From Anniella stebbinsi (Eukaryota; Chordata; Lepidosauria; Squamata; Anniellidae): 64,000 nt of DNA. The stretch is from NCBI GenBank assembly GCA_029215795.1, contig JARDYH010000001.1:401921154-401985153 (forward strand). Direction: 5' to 3'. The notes under the pieces are model-generated. The model ran no database searches. It saw only the letters and a list, made by a program, of their open reading frames with translations, and had not been told where the DNA came from. This document shows positions 1 through 9,932 of this stretch, piece by piece; position 1 is the stretch's first letter; each line of letters opens with the position of its first letter. The translations under genes were made by a program, and so were the position numbers.

Positions 1-843
1 AAAAATGGCGGCGGGTGGGTGAGGGGGGGCCTAACTCCCTCCCCCCCGGGGCCGTCCGCTGTGGACGGCCCCGGCAGGTAAGCCCCCTCCCCCGCGCTCC
101 CTCCCCCCCCGGGGCCGTCCGCTTCCATCCGCTGGCGCCCGCGGGCGCCCTCGGATAGAAGCGGACGGCTCCGGGGGGGGTAAGCCCCCTTGCCCGCCAC
201 TGCTTACCTGTTAGGGCCGTTCACTCCCGTCCGGCGCCAGCGGCTACCGCCAGCTGGCTTTGTGGCTTGCTCTAGAGTAGCGCGCCGGGTTATCACCCGG
301 CGCGCCACCCTGGAGCAGGCTGCAGAGCCTGCTGGTAGTAGCCGCCGGCGCCGGATGGGAGCGGATGGGCCGGAAAGGTAAGGGCCCCCCTCCTCCCCTC
401 CGCGCACCCCCTGCTTACCTTCCCGGCCCATCCACTCCCGTCCGGCGCCAGCGGCTACTACCAGCGGGCTCCACGGCCTGCTCTAGAGTAGCGCACCGGG
501 TGATGACATCACTCAGCGCGCCACCCTGGAGTAGGCCGCGGAGCCCGCTGGTAGTAGCCGCCGGCGCCAGACAGGAGCGGACGGGCCGGAAAGGTAAGCG
601 CCCCCCTCCTCCCCCCCCGCTGTCCACTTTCATCGGCAGGCGCCTGCTGGCACCCACCAATGGAAGCGGCGGTGGGCGCCAGTGGGCGCCCGCCGATCCG
701 CCGAACCGGTTCGGAGCCTTTTCGGACCGGTTCGGATTGGATCGGCCGATCCAGCTGTCGGATCGGAAATCGGATAATTTATCTGATTTCCCACTGGACC
801 GGACTCGGATCGTGGATCGGGTCCAATCCAGTGCACATCCCTA
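1..843. mobile_element. GC-rich fold-back hAT-like element, left end outside window
   Basis: This is the right-hand portion of a non-autonomous DNA transposon; its left end lies before the window. The right terminus reads GTGCACATCCCTA and ends at 843, followed by a possible target duplication GTAGGAAG (844-851) that cannot be paired here. Inside are two palindromic modules, 203-382 and 414-598, each opening with CTTACC and closing with GGTAAG, and a subterminal zone (about 700-830) crowded with GATCGG/CCGATC motifs on both strands. No transposase is visible; open frames across it are by-products of palindromic GC-rich sequence. The hAT assignment rests on related copies with clear 8-bp target duplications. 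Confidence 0.8.
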
Positions 844-865
844 GTAGGAAGTAAGCTTAGGTTGA

Positions 866-1032
866 GGGGGAGGGATTGTAACTCAGAGGTAGAGCACCTG
901 CTTTGCATGCAGAAGGTCCCAGGTTGAATCCCTGGCATCTCCAGTTAAATGTAACAGGGGATGGGAAATACCTTTGTTTGAATGCCAGGAGAGCTTTTGC
1001 TAGACAGATCTGGTATACGGCAGCTTCTGAAG
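866..1032 (+). mobile_element. tRNA-Ala(UGC)-derived SINE
   Basis: The head (about 870-943) closely follows a tRNA-Ala with anticodon TGC: an A-box-like segment near 878-892, the anticodon arm CTTTGCATGC, and a B-box-like GGTTGAATCC. It is not a functional tRNA gene, because the acceptor stem is degenerate and a SINE body follows without a terminator, running to a GGTATACGGCAGCTTC motif near 1010-1030. Related copies lie at 11225-11410, 20018-20220 and, on the minus strand, 30490-30560, 35500-35590 and 39405-39610. It would have been copied by a LINE reverse transcriptase. Confidence 0.75.
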
Positions 1033-1140
1033 CCCCATTAATCTCCCAAGAAAGTATGCATAGGATTGCAGACTTGGTCAATCAGTTCATATACATGATT
1101 AAAAACACTTGGATCATTTAAAGAACTCTGCACCTTAATT

Positions 1141-1440
1141 TCATTTTGACCTAAACTTTGGTTTTCCCCCCTCCCAGTTTGCACGAAAATTCATAACAGT
1201 TTTGCACGCGTTTCTCCCAAGACATGCATTTTTGTAGGCATTTTTTAAAATCTCCTGTACACTTTTTGCCATTGGTTTTCCTAGGAGAATGCATTTCTGA
1301 ATGCTACTTTCCCTAATCGGCACATTTTTGCACACTTCTGTTGGCAGATTGGCGAGTTCCGCTGCGAATTTCAGAGAAGTGCGAACAACTGAGTTTCGGT
1401 TCACACTGGGGTTTGAAAGTGTGAATTTCTCCCCCATCCT
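1141..1440. repeat. AT-rich dispersed repeat (GCATTTTT family)
   Basis: Degenerate AT-rich sequence with recurrent GCATTTTTG and TTTGCACAC words, ending near a CCCCCATCC motif. The same vocabulary and order recur at 8520-8960, 13814-14248, 38580-38800 and 62410-62700, marking an interspersed family. Better preserved members begin TAGGGATG-like and end CATCCCTA, so it is probably another hAT-type MITE. The open frame on the minus strand here is not considered real. Confidence 0.55.
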
Positions 1441-1444
1441 TACT

Positions 1445-2391
1445 CAAAGGAGAGAGTCTCCTCCATTGTTCTGAGGCTGTCTAGTGACTCCATTCCCTGC
1501 CATTTCCACACCACAACATGTGTTGCCTGAAAAGAGAAAAACGGTCCCCTTACCCCATCTGCCTGTGGAGCACCGTCCTTTTCATTAGCATTCTCTCGGC
1601 AATGTTCTCCCAATCACTTGCAATCTAAACAGCTGAAACACTTGAGTCTCCTGTGGTCCACATATGTCCGTTCTGTATTATCCTAGCTTTCAGCTGCATC
1701 TGCATGAGACCTGCACTAAATCTCTTCATAGTGAAGGTAGCCAAGTTGGAACTGCCGATGGTTTCTTAAATGTTTAACACAGTTTCTCCACTATAACTTG
1801 ACTGCAGGGAATAGATTTGCAGTGGAGGCGCTCAATGGGTGCTTTAGAGGGTCTTCTTTTCTTTCTTTCTTTCTTTTTTGGAAGGGGAAAAACCACTGAA
1901 TTCCTCTCATGGTTGTCTATACAAACTTGCTAAGTGGAAAACTAACCCATACTAGATCAAGGGTGGGAAGTGAGCTCTTGTGGAACATTTAACTTTTGTC
2001 ATGTTGCTGTGAGACCTGTTTCCTCAACTTGTGCATTTTTAGAATAGGTACCTTATGTGAAGTTTGGCTTCTAGGCAATGCATACAATGTTTTGGTTCTG
2101 GTGCCAAATGAGAAATGGAGAACATGTGCAGCATTATATACTCAACCCCATTCACAGCATGTATGTAAAACATGTACAGCTATACATAGTTGAGTCTAGA
2201 CAAACAATAGTTTGGCATCCATTTTTTGTATGGAGCTTTGAGCTGGGAGAAAGAAGGTCAACAAATATTCCCTTGCCCTTAAGGAGTAAAAATAGGATTG
2301 TTATGAAAGTGAAAATAATTCAAACTATAATTGATCAGGCCAATAATTCACTGATCCTCTTCCAAATTGGCTATCCTCCAACACCCAGGGG
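1445..2391. other. Unrecognised intergenic or intronic sequence
   Basis: I see no gene in this stretch. It contains a short (TTTC)n tract near 1857-1876 and several short open frames with no recognisable domain or splice context. Confidence 0.5.
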
Positions 2392-2671
2392 TAGGGGCGG
2401 ATGAATCTGTCATTTTTGGTTTCTCTCAGTTTCTCATTTTTTCCATTCTTAAATTCCGTTCATCTCAAATTTTCAGAAATTATCCACGTATTAACATATT
2501 TTCCAGTAACTTCCACATTTCCGTAGAACTAAATTTGCATGCCCCCCAAAAAATGTTGCACAAGTTTGCAGAACTCAGAAAGTACTGTTTTTCTGTGGGA
2601 TCCATCTGGAGGCTGGATCCATAGAATTCTGAAGTCATTTAAATCCGTTTCAGATTCCTCCCACATCCCTA
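2392..2671. mobile_element. AT-rich TAGGG-type MITE remnant
   Basis: It begins TAGGGGCGGATGAATC and ends CACATCCCTA, so the termini are inverted versions of TAGGGATG. The interior matches the AT-rich family (TTTCTCTCAGTTTCTC, AAATTTGCATG). The 8-bp flanks do not match (CCCAGGGG against GGATTAAT), so one end may be altered. It has no coding capacity. Confidence 0.5.
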
Positions 2672-3689
2672 GGATTAATAGCTTTCTGGTGGTTTTGATT
2701 TCGCTCTAAATTTACCCAGTTGTTATATGTCCCTTTCATGTTTGAATGACTTACTGGGTCTTTTATAGCTGTGCTTAGCTCAATATTGTATTTGTATTGT
2801 TGTGTTTGGGATCTGGAAACCCCCTTGGGGCGCTAGTGGGGCCTATGAAGTGGGGTAGAAATGTTCTACAATTAATATATAGAACATGGACCAACTCCAT
2901 CCTCGCTTCCTTGCTGCCAGGGATGCTTGGAAGTGCAACCTAGGACATCTTTGTGATGCCACCTCTCTTGTTTCCTTCAAATCCCTCCCCCAAACCTGTC
3001 CCCCTTGGCTTAGCCCCCTAGTATCCAGGCTGTATTGTAACTCAGCCTGGAACTAAGACCAAGTCCTGGCTCCACTTTCTTCCCCTTCCTTTGTTGTTTA
3101 GACGTGAAAGTCCTTGAGGCAGAGACCCATCTTCTGTATAAGCAACGATCACCCATGTGCCGTGATGGTGACATAAATATAACGCAATAAAAATAAAATG
3201 CTTCTGCATCATAACAATGGTGCTCGATCTGATTTAACAGTCATGTTTGAAATAAAAGAAAATGGTTGTTTCCACATTACATGGCCCATTAAACCATATT
3301 AACAAATTCTTAAAAAAAACTATATTAGAGACACAAGGGCCTTCTAAACATCACTTGTGAAAACAGCTCTAAATACATCTCTGAGGCCAATATTAATCAC
3401 CTAATATAATTGGCTCACTTTTTCTTTTTTTATGATCTAAAGCCAATTTCTTCACAAATGTCACTGCATCAATCCCAACTATCAGTGTAATATTGGGAGA
3501 ATTAAAATTTGCACCTAATAAAACCAAGGTCCATGTTTTATAGGAAACCATAAAGGACTAAAAAATAAAGAAAAGATCATGTGGTATCTGGGTTTATTTA
3601 TATCAGACTGACCACATACAGCCACATTAGTCCAACTTGCTGTGCTTGTTTTGTTCATGTTGCAATATTTCCCTGAATTTAATTTTAAG
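2672..3689. other. Intergenic, with two possible retroelement tails
   Basis: No gene is seen. Two stretches resemble LINE/SINE 3' ends: about 2815-2880 (CCCCTTGGGGCGC then GGGGTAGAAATG) and about 3095-3200 (GTCCTTGAGGCAGAGACC then AATAAAAATAAAA). The rest is AT-rich and unrecognised. Confidence 0.4.
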
Positions 3690-3960
3690 CATGCAGGAGT
3701 GATGATTAAGGATGCTGGAGAAATCTGCAATAGAATCAAATGAGTTAAGATTTTTGTGGACTGTTTTTCTTTTCTTTTTTTAAGTTTCTGGAATTTTATG
3801 CAAAAATATGTAAAACACAAGCTGAAAATGCACATTTCCCCTATTGGCTAAAACATGAAAATTCACTTTTTTAAAAAAAAAACATTTTGGGGTGTGATTT
3901 GTGCATTTTTACAAGTGTGAATTCAAACTTTTAATTGCAAAGGACTCAAAGTCCTTCGCC
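3690..3960. repeat. AT-rich dispersed repeat, copy 1 of a close pair
   Basis: It shares with 4100-4445 the ordered words GAATCAAATGAGT, TTTGTGGACT, CTGAAAATG, CATTTCC and GGCTAAA-CATGAAAAT, so the two are copies of one family about 420 bp apart. No protein is supported. Confidence 0.55.
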
Positions 3961-4099
3961 TGGTTGGCTAAATCTATCACTTTTGATTTCTCCCAGATTT
4001 GAATTTTGTTAATGACAAATTATTTTTGCATTGCATATGGAAATGTTTGTGAATGTGGGTAAGTTCTTATCAAAGCTACACTGAAATAGAATTTCCATT

Positions 4100-4445
4100 C
4101 ATCCCTAGGGGCAGACACTAGTGATGTTGGAAAAATCTGCAACAGAATCAAATGAGTCCGGCCGGATTTGTATGAATCTGACCTGTGTATTCTGCCGTGG
4201 ATCATCGTTCCCCAATTTGCATGGATTTTGTGGACTTGCAGACCATTTTTTTTAACTTTCTGAAATTTATGGACATTTAGTTGTAGAAAAATACATTTAA
4301 AAAAATAACTGAAAATGTGCATTTCCTCCATAGGCTAAAGCATGAAAATGCACGTTTTGGGGAGATTTGCACATTTTTGGATGGGTTTGCACATTTTCAC
4401 AAGTGCAAATTTGTGCAAATTCAGAAACTGGGGAAATCCAATTCC
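4100..4445. repeat. AT-rich dispersed repeat, copy 2 of a close pair
   Basis: The longer of the two neighbouring copies. It has repeated TGCACATTTT and GTGCAAATT words and lies in the same orientation as 3690-3960. It ends near AACTGGGGAAATCC. Probably a decayed member of the TAGGGATG-type MITE group. Confidence 0.55.
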
Positions 4446-4954
4446 ATATAAGCCTACGTTCTACGATCTAGGGGGTGGTATCACAGGACGCATGGGACTA
4501 TCGCCTGCAGCATCACCTCTTGCGCTGTGAACTTTGTCGGAGTGCCTGTTTCAAGGCTTTTGTAAGGCTTTTCAAAATGAAGTAGCAGTTCGTAAGAAAA
4601 ACAAGAAGGTCCCAAACTCAAAACAGGAGGCTTGGAGTTTTGGTCTTCTGGGATGCGGCAAGAGTTGCATGCTTGGCTGCTTTGTGACAAGAAAGTAATT
4701 TTATTCAGCTTCACTCTGAGGCCAAACGAATGCCTGGGTTTTTCATGACACACACATCAAGTAGGGCTGCAGTTTTAAAAGAGGGAGAGGGAGAGGGAGA
4801 GAGAGGGAGAGGCAGCCTGCATGCCAGCTATATATATATATATGTGGGACTCACTTTTCACTGCATATAAATCAGGCCATTCACTCATGGGGTGCTTGAG
4901 TTTAAAAGCTAATTAGTCAGCAAGGTCCAGCTTCCTCTCTACTTGCTGGTATTT
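4446..4954. other. Unrecognised sequence with GA and TA tracts
   Basis: No gene is seen. A GAGAGGGAGAGGGAGA tract occupies about 4780-4812 and a short (TA)n lies near 4828-4842. Confidence 0.45.
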
Positions 4955-5445
4955 GGAGCAAGCTGGCCACTGTGATCAGTGACAAACTCTCCTTTGAACT
5001 ACCCTAGGAACTGTCCCTAGGAAATTATGCCTGATGTGGAGAATATAGATAGGGAGACATGTTTCTCCCTCTCTCAAAATACTAGAACACAATCCCATGA
5101 AGCTGGTTGTTGGGAGATTCAGAATAGATAAAAGGAAGGACTTCTTCACACAGCACATAGTTAAAGTATGGAATTTGCTACCATGAGACGCAGTGATGGC
5201 CACCAATTCAGAGGGTTTCCATGGAGTAGAAGGCTATCAATGGCTTCTGATGGCTATGTGCTACCTCCAGTATCAGCGGCACGATGCCTATGTACACACG
5301 TTGCTGGGAGGGTGCTGTTGCACTCTTGTCCTGCTTCTGGATTCCTGATTGACAGCTGGATGGCCAGTGTTTGTACGGAATGCTGGACTAGATGGACCTT
5401 TGGTCTGATCCCACAGGGCTCTTCTAATGTTCTTATCATCAGGTC
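4955..5445 (+). mobile_element. CR1/L2-group LINE 3' end
   Basis: In one frame near 5140-5190 it reads KDFFTQHIVKVWNLLP, followed by a VMATN-like stretch. This is the usual C-terminal tail of CR1-group reverse-transcriptase ORF2 proteins. The 3' region continues through CTGGACTAGATGGACC to CTCTTCTAATGTTCTTAT near 5440. It is 5'-truncated and interrupted by stops. Relatives are at 9450-9540 (minus), 26870-26920, 27780-28345, 53565-53950 and 58018-58205 (minus). The exact clade is uncertain. Confidence 0.65.
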
Positions 5446-5531
5446 TTTGTAAGTGTATTATGACAAATCTGGCTTGAAGATGTCCCAGGAAGGCATCTCA
5501 GTATATGGACTCCATGCGTCGGTGCAATTAG

Positions 5532-6240
5532 TAGGGATGTGCAGGGACCCCCCCAGATCGGATTGGGACCTGGATTGAGACCTCCAATTTTGTCCCGGAT
5601 CAGATTGGACAAAATTGGAGGCCCCCTGGACCAGATCGGGCCCGATCCCGATCTAAAAATTGGACATCCGATTTTTGGATCGGCCGCCATTTTTGTTTTC
5701 CCCATAGACTTGCATTGGGGGAAAGAAAGCTTTCCCCCAATGCAAGTCTATGGTGAAAAATGGTGGTGGGTGGGTGAGTGGAGGCCTAACTCCCCTCCCC
5801 CAGTTACCTCCCTGGGCCATCCGCGGGTGCCCATGGGCACCCGCGGACGGCCCCAGCAGATAAGCCCCCCCTCGCGGTTCTCCTTACCTGTCGTGGCTGT
5901 CCTCTGCCATCCGCTGCTGCCCGGGCGGCAGCGGATGGCAGTGGACGGCCAAGGCAGGTAAGCCCCCCCTCATGCTCCTCCTTACCTGCCGGGGCATCCT
6001 CTTCCTTCACCTGCCGGAGGTGTACTGAGAACTAGGCTTCACGGCCTAGTCCTCAGTAGAGTGCCAGGTCATCACCTGGCGCTCTACTGAGGACTAGGCC
6101 GCGAAGCCTAGTTCTCAGTAGATCTCCAGCAGGTGAAGAAAGAAGACGCCCCAGCAGGTAAGTGGACCCCCCTCCCTCCCTCCCTCCCTCCCTCCCTCCC
6201 TCTTTCTTCATCTGCCGGAAGGTAATAATAGCCTTCACCT
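5532..6240. mobile_element. GC-rich fold-back hAT-like element, right end missing
   Basis: The left terminus TAGGGATGTGCAGGGACC starts at 5532, preceded by GCAATTAG (5524-5531), the expected 8-bp target site. No right terminus or second GCAATTAG follows, so the right side is truncated near the CCCT tract. The subterminal region (5560-5690) carries GATCGG/CCGATC repeats. A small palindrome (5700-5755) centres on AAGCTT. CTTACC...GGTAAG modules occupy 5884-5962 and 5981-6162; the second ends in CAGGTAAGT. Confidence 0.8.
6172..6203. repeat. (CCCT)n microsatellite
   Basis: Uninterrupted CCCT repeat inside the truncated fold-back element, expanded from the pyrimidine spacer that separates its modules. 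Confidence 0.9.
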
Positions 6241-6241
6241 G

Positions 6242-6263
6242 ACATCATCATCATCATCATCAT
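6242..6263. repeat. (ATC)n microsatellite
   Basis: About seven ATC units immediately beyond the recognisable fold-back sequence. Confidence 0.9.
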
Positions 6264-6686
6264 ATAAACAAACCAAGAAGAGTCCAGATCCAAAGAAGGA
6301 AGCAAGTCATTCTTCATGGCCATGGAGGATTGTGGCTTATTGATCCTTGAATCAGCAATCCATTCTGTCACATGCAAGCTGCTTATTGAAATGGGGGGGA
6401 TTTTCAGAAGCATTTTATTTCATTTGAGGTGATAAAAAAATTGAGTACAAAGAGCAAATGTGCATGGTATCTTCTATTTTGCATAATTCGGCTTGGCTAA
6501 GAGCAATGGCCTGTGTGTGGGTACTGAGACCCCCACCTCCACAATCACCTTCAGTCATGATTTAGCTACTCCCTGGCTTCAGGCACACACTTCCAAGCAC
6601 ATCTTGAGAACCATAGGGGCTATGAAGTTGCTTTTAATTTCCAATGAGAGCTGAGATTCCTAGGAATCACAATTATGCATTCAAAG
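6264..6686. other. Unrecognised spacer
   Basis: I see no gene or repeat here. It ends with ATTCAAAG (6679-6686), the left target duplication of the next element. Confidence 0.45.
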
Positions 6687-8017
6687 TAGGGATGTGCACT
6701 GGATCGGACCCGATCCACGATCCGAGTCCGGTCCAGTGGGAAATCGGATAAATTATCCGATTTCCGATCCCGCAGCTGGATCGGCCGATCCAATCCGAAC
6801 CGGTCCGAAAAAGCTCCGAACCGGTTCGGCGGATCGGCGGATCGGCGGGCGCCCACTGGCGCCCACCGCCGCTTCCATTGGCGGGCGCCAGCGGGCGCCC
6901 GCCGATGAAAGTGGACAGCGGGGGGGGGAGGAGGGGGGCACTTACCTTCTCGGCCCGGTGGCTCCCATCCGGCGCCGGCGCCTACTACTACTAGCAGGCT
7001 CCGCGGCCTGCTCTAGGGTGGCGCGCCGGGTGATGTCATCACCCGGCGCGCTACTCTAGAGCAGGCCGCGGAGCCTGCTGGTAGTAGTAGGCGCCGGCGC
7101 CGGACGGGAGCCACCGGGCCGGGAAGGTAAGGAGGGGGTGCATGGAGGGGAGGAGGGGGCGCGCGGAGGGGGGAGGGGGGAGGGGGGCCCTTACCTGCCC
7201 GGCCCGGCGGCTCCCGTCCGGCGCCGGCGCCTACTACTCCCAGCAGGCTCCGCGGCCTGCTCTAGGGTGGCGCGCCGGGTGATGTCATCACCCGGCGCGC
7301 TACTCTAGAGCAGGCCGCGGAGCCTGCTGGAAGTAGTAGGCGCCGGCGCCGGACGGGAGCCGCCGGGCCGGGAAGGTAAGGAGGGGGTGCGTGGAGGGGA
7401 GGAGGGGGCGCGCGGAGGGGGGAGGGGGGAGGGGGGCCCTTACCTGCCCGGCCCGGCGGCTCCCGTCCGGCGCCGGCGCCTACTACTACCAGCAGGCTCC
7501 GCGGCCTGCTCCAGGGTGGCGCGCCGGGTGATGTCATCACCCGGCGCGCTACTCGAGAGTAGGCCGCGGAGCCCGCTGGTAGTAGCCGCCGGCGCCGGAC
7601 GGGCCGAGAAGGTAAGCAGTGGCGGGGAAGGGGGCTTACCCCCCCCCGGAGCCGTCCGCTTCTATCCGCTGGCGCCCGCGGGCGTCAGCGGATGGAAGCG
7701 GGCGGCCCCAGGGGGGGTAGGGAGCGCGGGGGAGGGGGTTTACCTGCCGGGGCCGTCCACAGCGGACGGCCCCGGGGGGGGGAGGGAGTTAGGCCCCCCC
7801 TTACCCACCCGCCGCCATTTTTTCCTCATAGACTTGCATTGCAATGCAAGTCTATGGGGAAAAAAATGGCGGCCGATCCAAAAATGTACGATTTTTGGGT
7901 CGGGATCGGACTCGATCCGGTCCGGGGGGCCTCCGATTTTGTCCGAACCGGTCCGGGACAAAATTGGAGGTCCCGATCCGGGTCCCGATCTGATCGGGGG
8001 GTCCGTGCACACCCCTA
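6687..8017. mobile_element. Complete GC-rich modular fold-back hAT-like element
   Basis: A 1331-bp non-autonomous element with identical 8-bp target duplications ATTCAAAG at 6679-6686 and 8018-8025. Termini are TAGGGATGTGCAC and GTGCACACCCCTA. Subterminal zones are rich in GATCGG/CCGATC. The core holds three similar palindromic modules (6941-7131, 7190-7380, 7439-7616) in tandem with a 249-bp period, each centred on or near GATGTCATC and bounded by CTTACC and GGTAAG. A small palindrome near 7825-7870 centres on TTGCATTGCAATGCAA. No transposase is encoded. The 8-bp duplication and TAGGG terminus suit the hAT superfamily; a 232-residue frame from 7387 is low-complexity palindrome translation. 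Confidence 0.9.
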
Positions 8018-8025
8018 ATTCAAAG

Positions 8026-8519
8026 CCTCATGGTATGTTTTTTAACCTTCTCCTTCCCTCCCATAGAATCATGGCATATGCATGACCCTGGCTTTTGGCT
8101 TCAACATTTTGAAGTTAAGAAATTAAGCATCGGGGAGAGATTTCACAAGCACATGGAATACGGTGCGATACATTTAAATAGTGCTACCATTGACTTGCCA
8201 TTGCGAGGGGAAATTGAAGGTTCATTCTTAAATACAAATAGCCCTTTGAAGGCTTATGTCACAGCCATATTAGTCTTTCAATGTAGCATTTGTGTGCAAA
8301 CATTACTGCAGTTTTCACTTTTCTGAAAAGGATATAGTTTACTCCAGAGTTGGATCCCAACCAATCCAAACGTACTATGTAACTGTAGGAAAAAGCTGAT
8401 TTTCTGCATTAAAAATATAATTCAGATGTAGTCTGTTGGAAACAATCATGCCTGTAGTAGCCTGAAAAATCTACTCTGCAGCTATCAACGGTAATTTTTA
8501 TATTTAAGAAGGGCCATTG
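8026..8519. other. Unrecognised sequence
   Basis: No gene or repeat is recognised after the right target duplication of the fold-back element. One 98-codon frame has no domain signature or splice context. Confidence 0.4.
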
Positions 8520-8960
8520 TTGGTGGTAAAGTAGAAATTGACGAATCTCTCTGTTTCGGTTTCTTTCAGTTTCTCATTTTTCTCAACTGAAGTTTGATCA
8601 TCTCAAATTTTGATCATTGCTCCCAGTCTTACAAGTTGTCCTGAACTTTGGGATTTAAAACAACAACATTTGCGTGAAACGTCATAAGTCTTTGCAGTCA
8701 AGTTTCAACGAATGCATGCATTTTTGCCCAATAAATGTATTTGGTGCATGCATTTTTCCTAATATAATGCATTTTTGAATGTTATTTTACCCAATATACA
8801 CATTTGTGCATGCATTTTTACTGTAGAACTACACTGCAAAATTGGGATCAGTGCGAATTTCAAAGGATAACTAAGTTTCAGTTTGCAAATTTGTTTGGAA
8901 ATGCGAGATTGGGTAAATTCACATTATCATGACTTTTAAATGAATTTCTGCCCCATCCTC
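8520..8960. repeat. AT-rich dispersed repeat (TAGGGATG-type MITE family)
   Basis: It opens with GACGAATCTCTCTGTTTCGG and contains GCATGCATTTTTGCCC, TGCATTTTTCCTAAT and TGCATTTTTGAATG in the same order as 1141-1440. It closes near CTGCCCCATCC. Termini are too eroded to find target duplications. Confidence 0.55.
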
Positions 8961-9112
8961 ATGATGAAGCCTGCTTTTGAATTGTGGTGTCACATCCCAC
9001 AAGTCTGTCAGTGCTATCCATAGGCTGGTTTTCTAGTTTCAGGCCACCCTGCCATGGGAGCATGAAGAGTCCACCAATGTGCTTGAAGTGGGGCCCAGGT
9101 AAGGACATAAAT

Positions 9113-9432
9113 TAGGGTGACTAGATAAAATCCAGGTCAGGGCTGGTGTAACTTTAACAGTTGTAGAGAAAAGGGAATTTCAGCCAGGGTCATTAGTATG
9201 CAATGAGTTCCTGGTGAAATTCCCTCTTCATCACAACAGTTAAAGTTGCAGGCACTATACTAGAGTGACCATATACAAAAGAAGGCAAGGCCCCTGTAAC
9301 TTTAACTGTTGTGATGAAGAGGGAATTTCACCAGGAACTAATTGCATACAAATGACACTGGCTGAAATTCCCTTTTCTCTACAACTGTTAAAGTTACATC
9401 AGCCCTGACCTGGATTTTATCTTGTCACCCTA
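9113..9432. mobile_element. Palindromic MITE with 8-bp TSD
   Basis: A 320-bp near-perfect inverted repeat that begins TAGGGTGACTAGATAAAATC and ends with its complement. Identical 8-bp duplications ACATAAAT flank it at 9105-9112 and 9433-9440. The interior is one long hairpin (AGAGAAAAGGGAATTTCAGC in one arm). A second copy is at 49303-49623 and a related one at 58690-58930. The TAGGG start and 8-bp duplication again suggest hAT mobilisation. Confidence 0.9.
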
Positions 9433-9449
9433 ACATAAATGCTGGCCTG

Positions 9450-9540
9450 GTAGTGGATCAAACCATATGAGGCCCATCTGGATCAGCTATCCTATTTCCC
9501 ATAGTAGCTAACCAGATGCATCTAGGAAGGCTGCAGTTAG
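9450..9540 (-). mobile_element. CR1/L2-group LINE 3' fragment
   Basis: GGATCAAACC, GGCCCATCTGGATCAG and GTAGCTAACCAGATGC match in order the antisense of the CR1-like 3' end seen at 4955-5445 and 58018-58205. Short and decayed. Confidence 0.45.
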
Positions 9541-9784
9541 GGCATGATCTTTTTTAGTTTACATTTAGTTTGCACCAATTTGCATTTAGTTTGCACCAAT
9601 TTGCACTGAAATATACAGTTTGTTATACCATTTATCCTACAAATAGGCATTTCTGTATGCCATTTGCTCTGAAAAGAGCCATTTTTGTACTTTCTTTTGA
9701 GACAAGAACACACAATATTTGGAAAAGTGCACACCCTGAAGGGTAATTGCATCCCAATCCATGAATAAATGCAGAAAGTGCAAA

Positions 9785-9932
9785 AGTATTTATTGATTTG
9801 ATTTTTACCCCACCTTTCTGTCAAGAAAAAGGCATTCAAGGCATCTAACAGGCACAATTAAAATTTATTTAAATAATAAAACAATACATTAAAATAAATA
9901 AAAGCATAACATTTACAGAATGAAGTAAAAAT
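9785..9932 (-). mobile_element. L2-type LINE or SINE tail
   Basis: An antisense retroelement tail: TTTACCCCACCTTTCTGTC followed by an AT-rich zone with AATAAAA repeats. It resembles the ...GGTGGGGTAAAAAT... ends of L2-type tails elsewhere in the window. Confidence 0.45.

Noticed and set aside
870..943. tRNA-Ala gene
   Set aside because: Degenerate acceptor stem, SINE body directly downstream and several similar dispersed copies; it is a SINE head.
7387..8085. 232-codon open frame on the plus strand
   Set aside because: Lies within the palindromic GC-rich fold-back element; low-complexity, with mirrored frames on the other strand and in each module.
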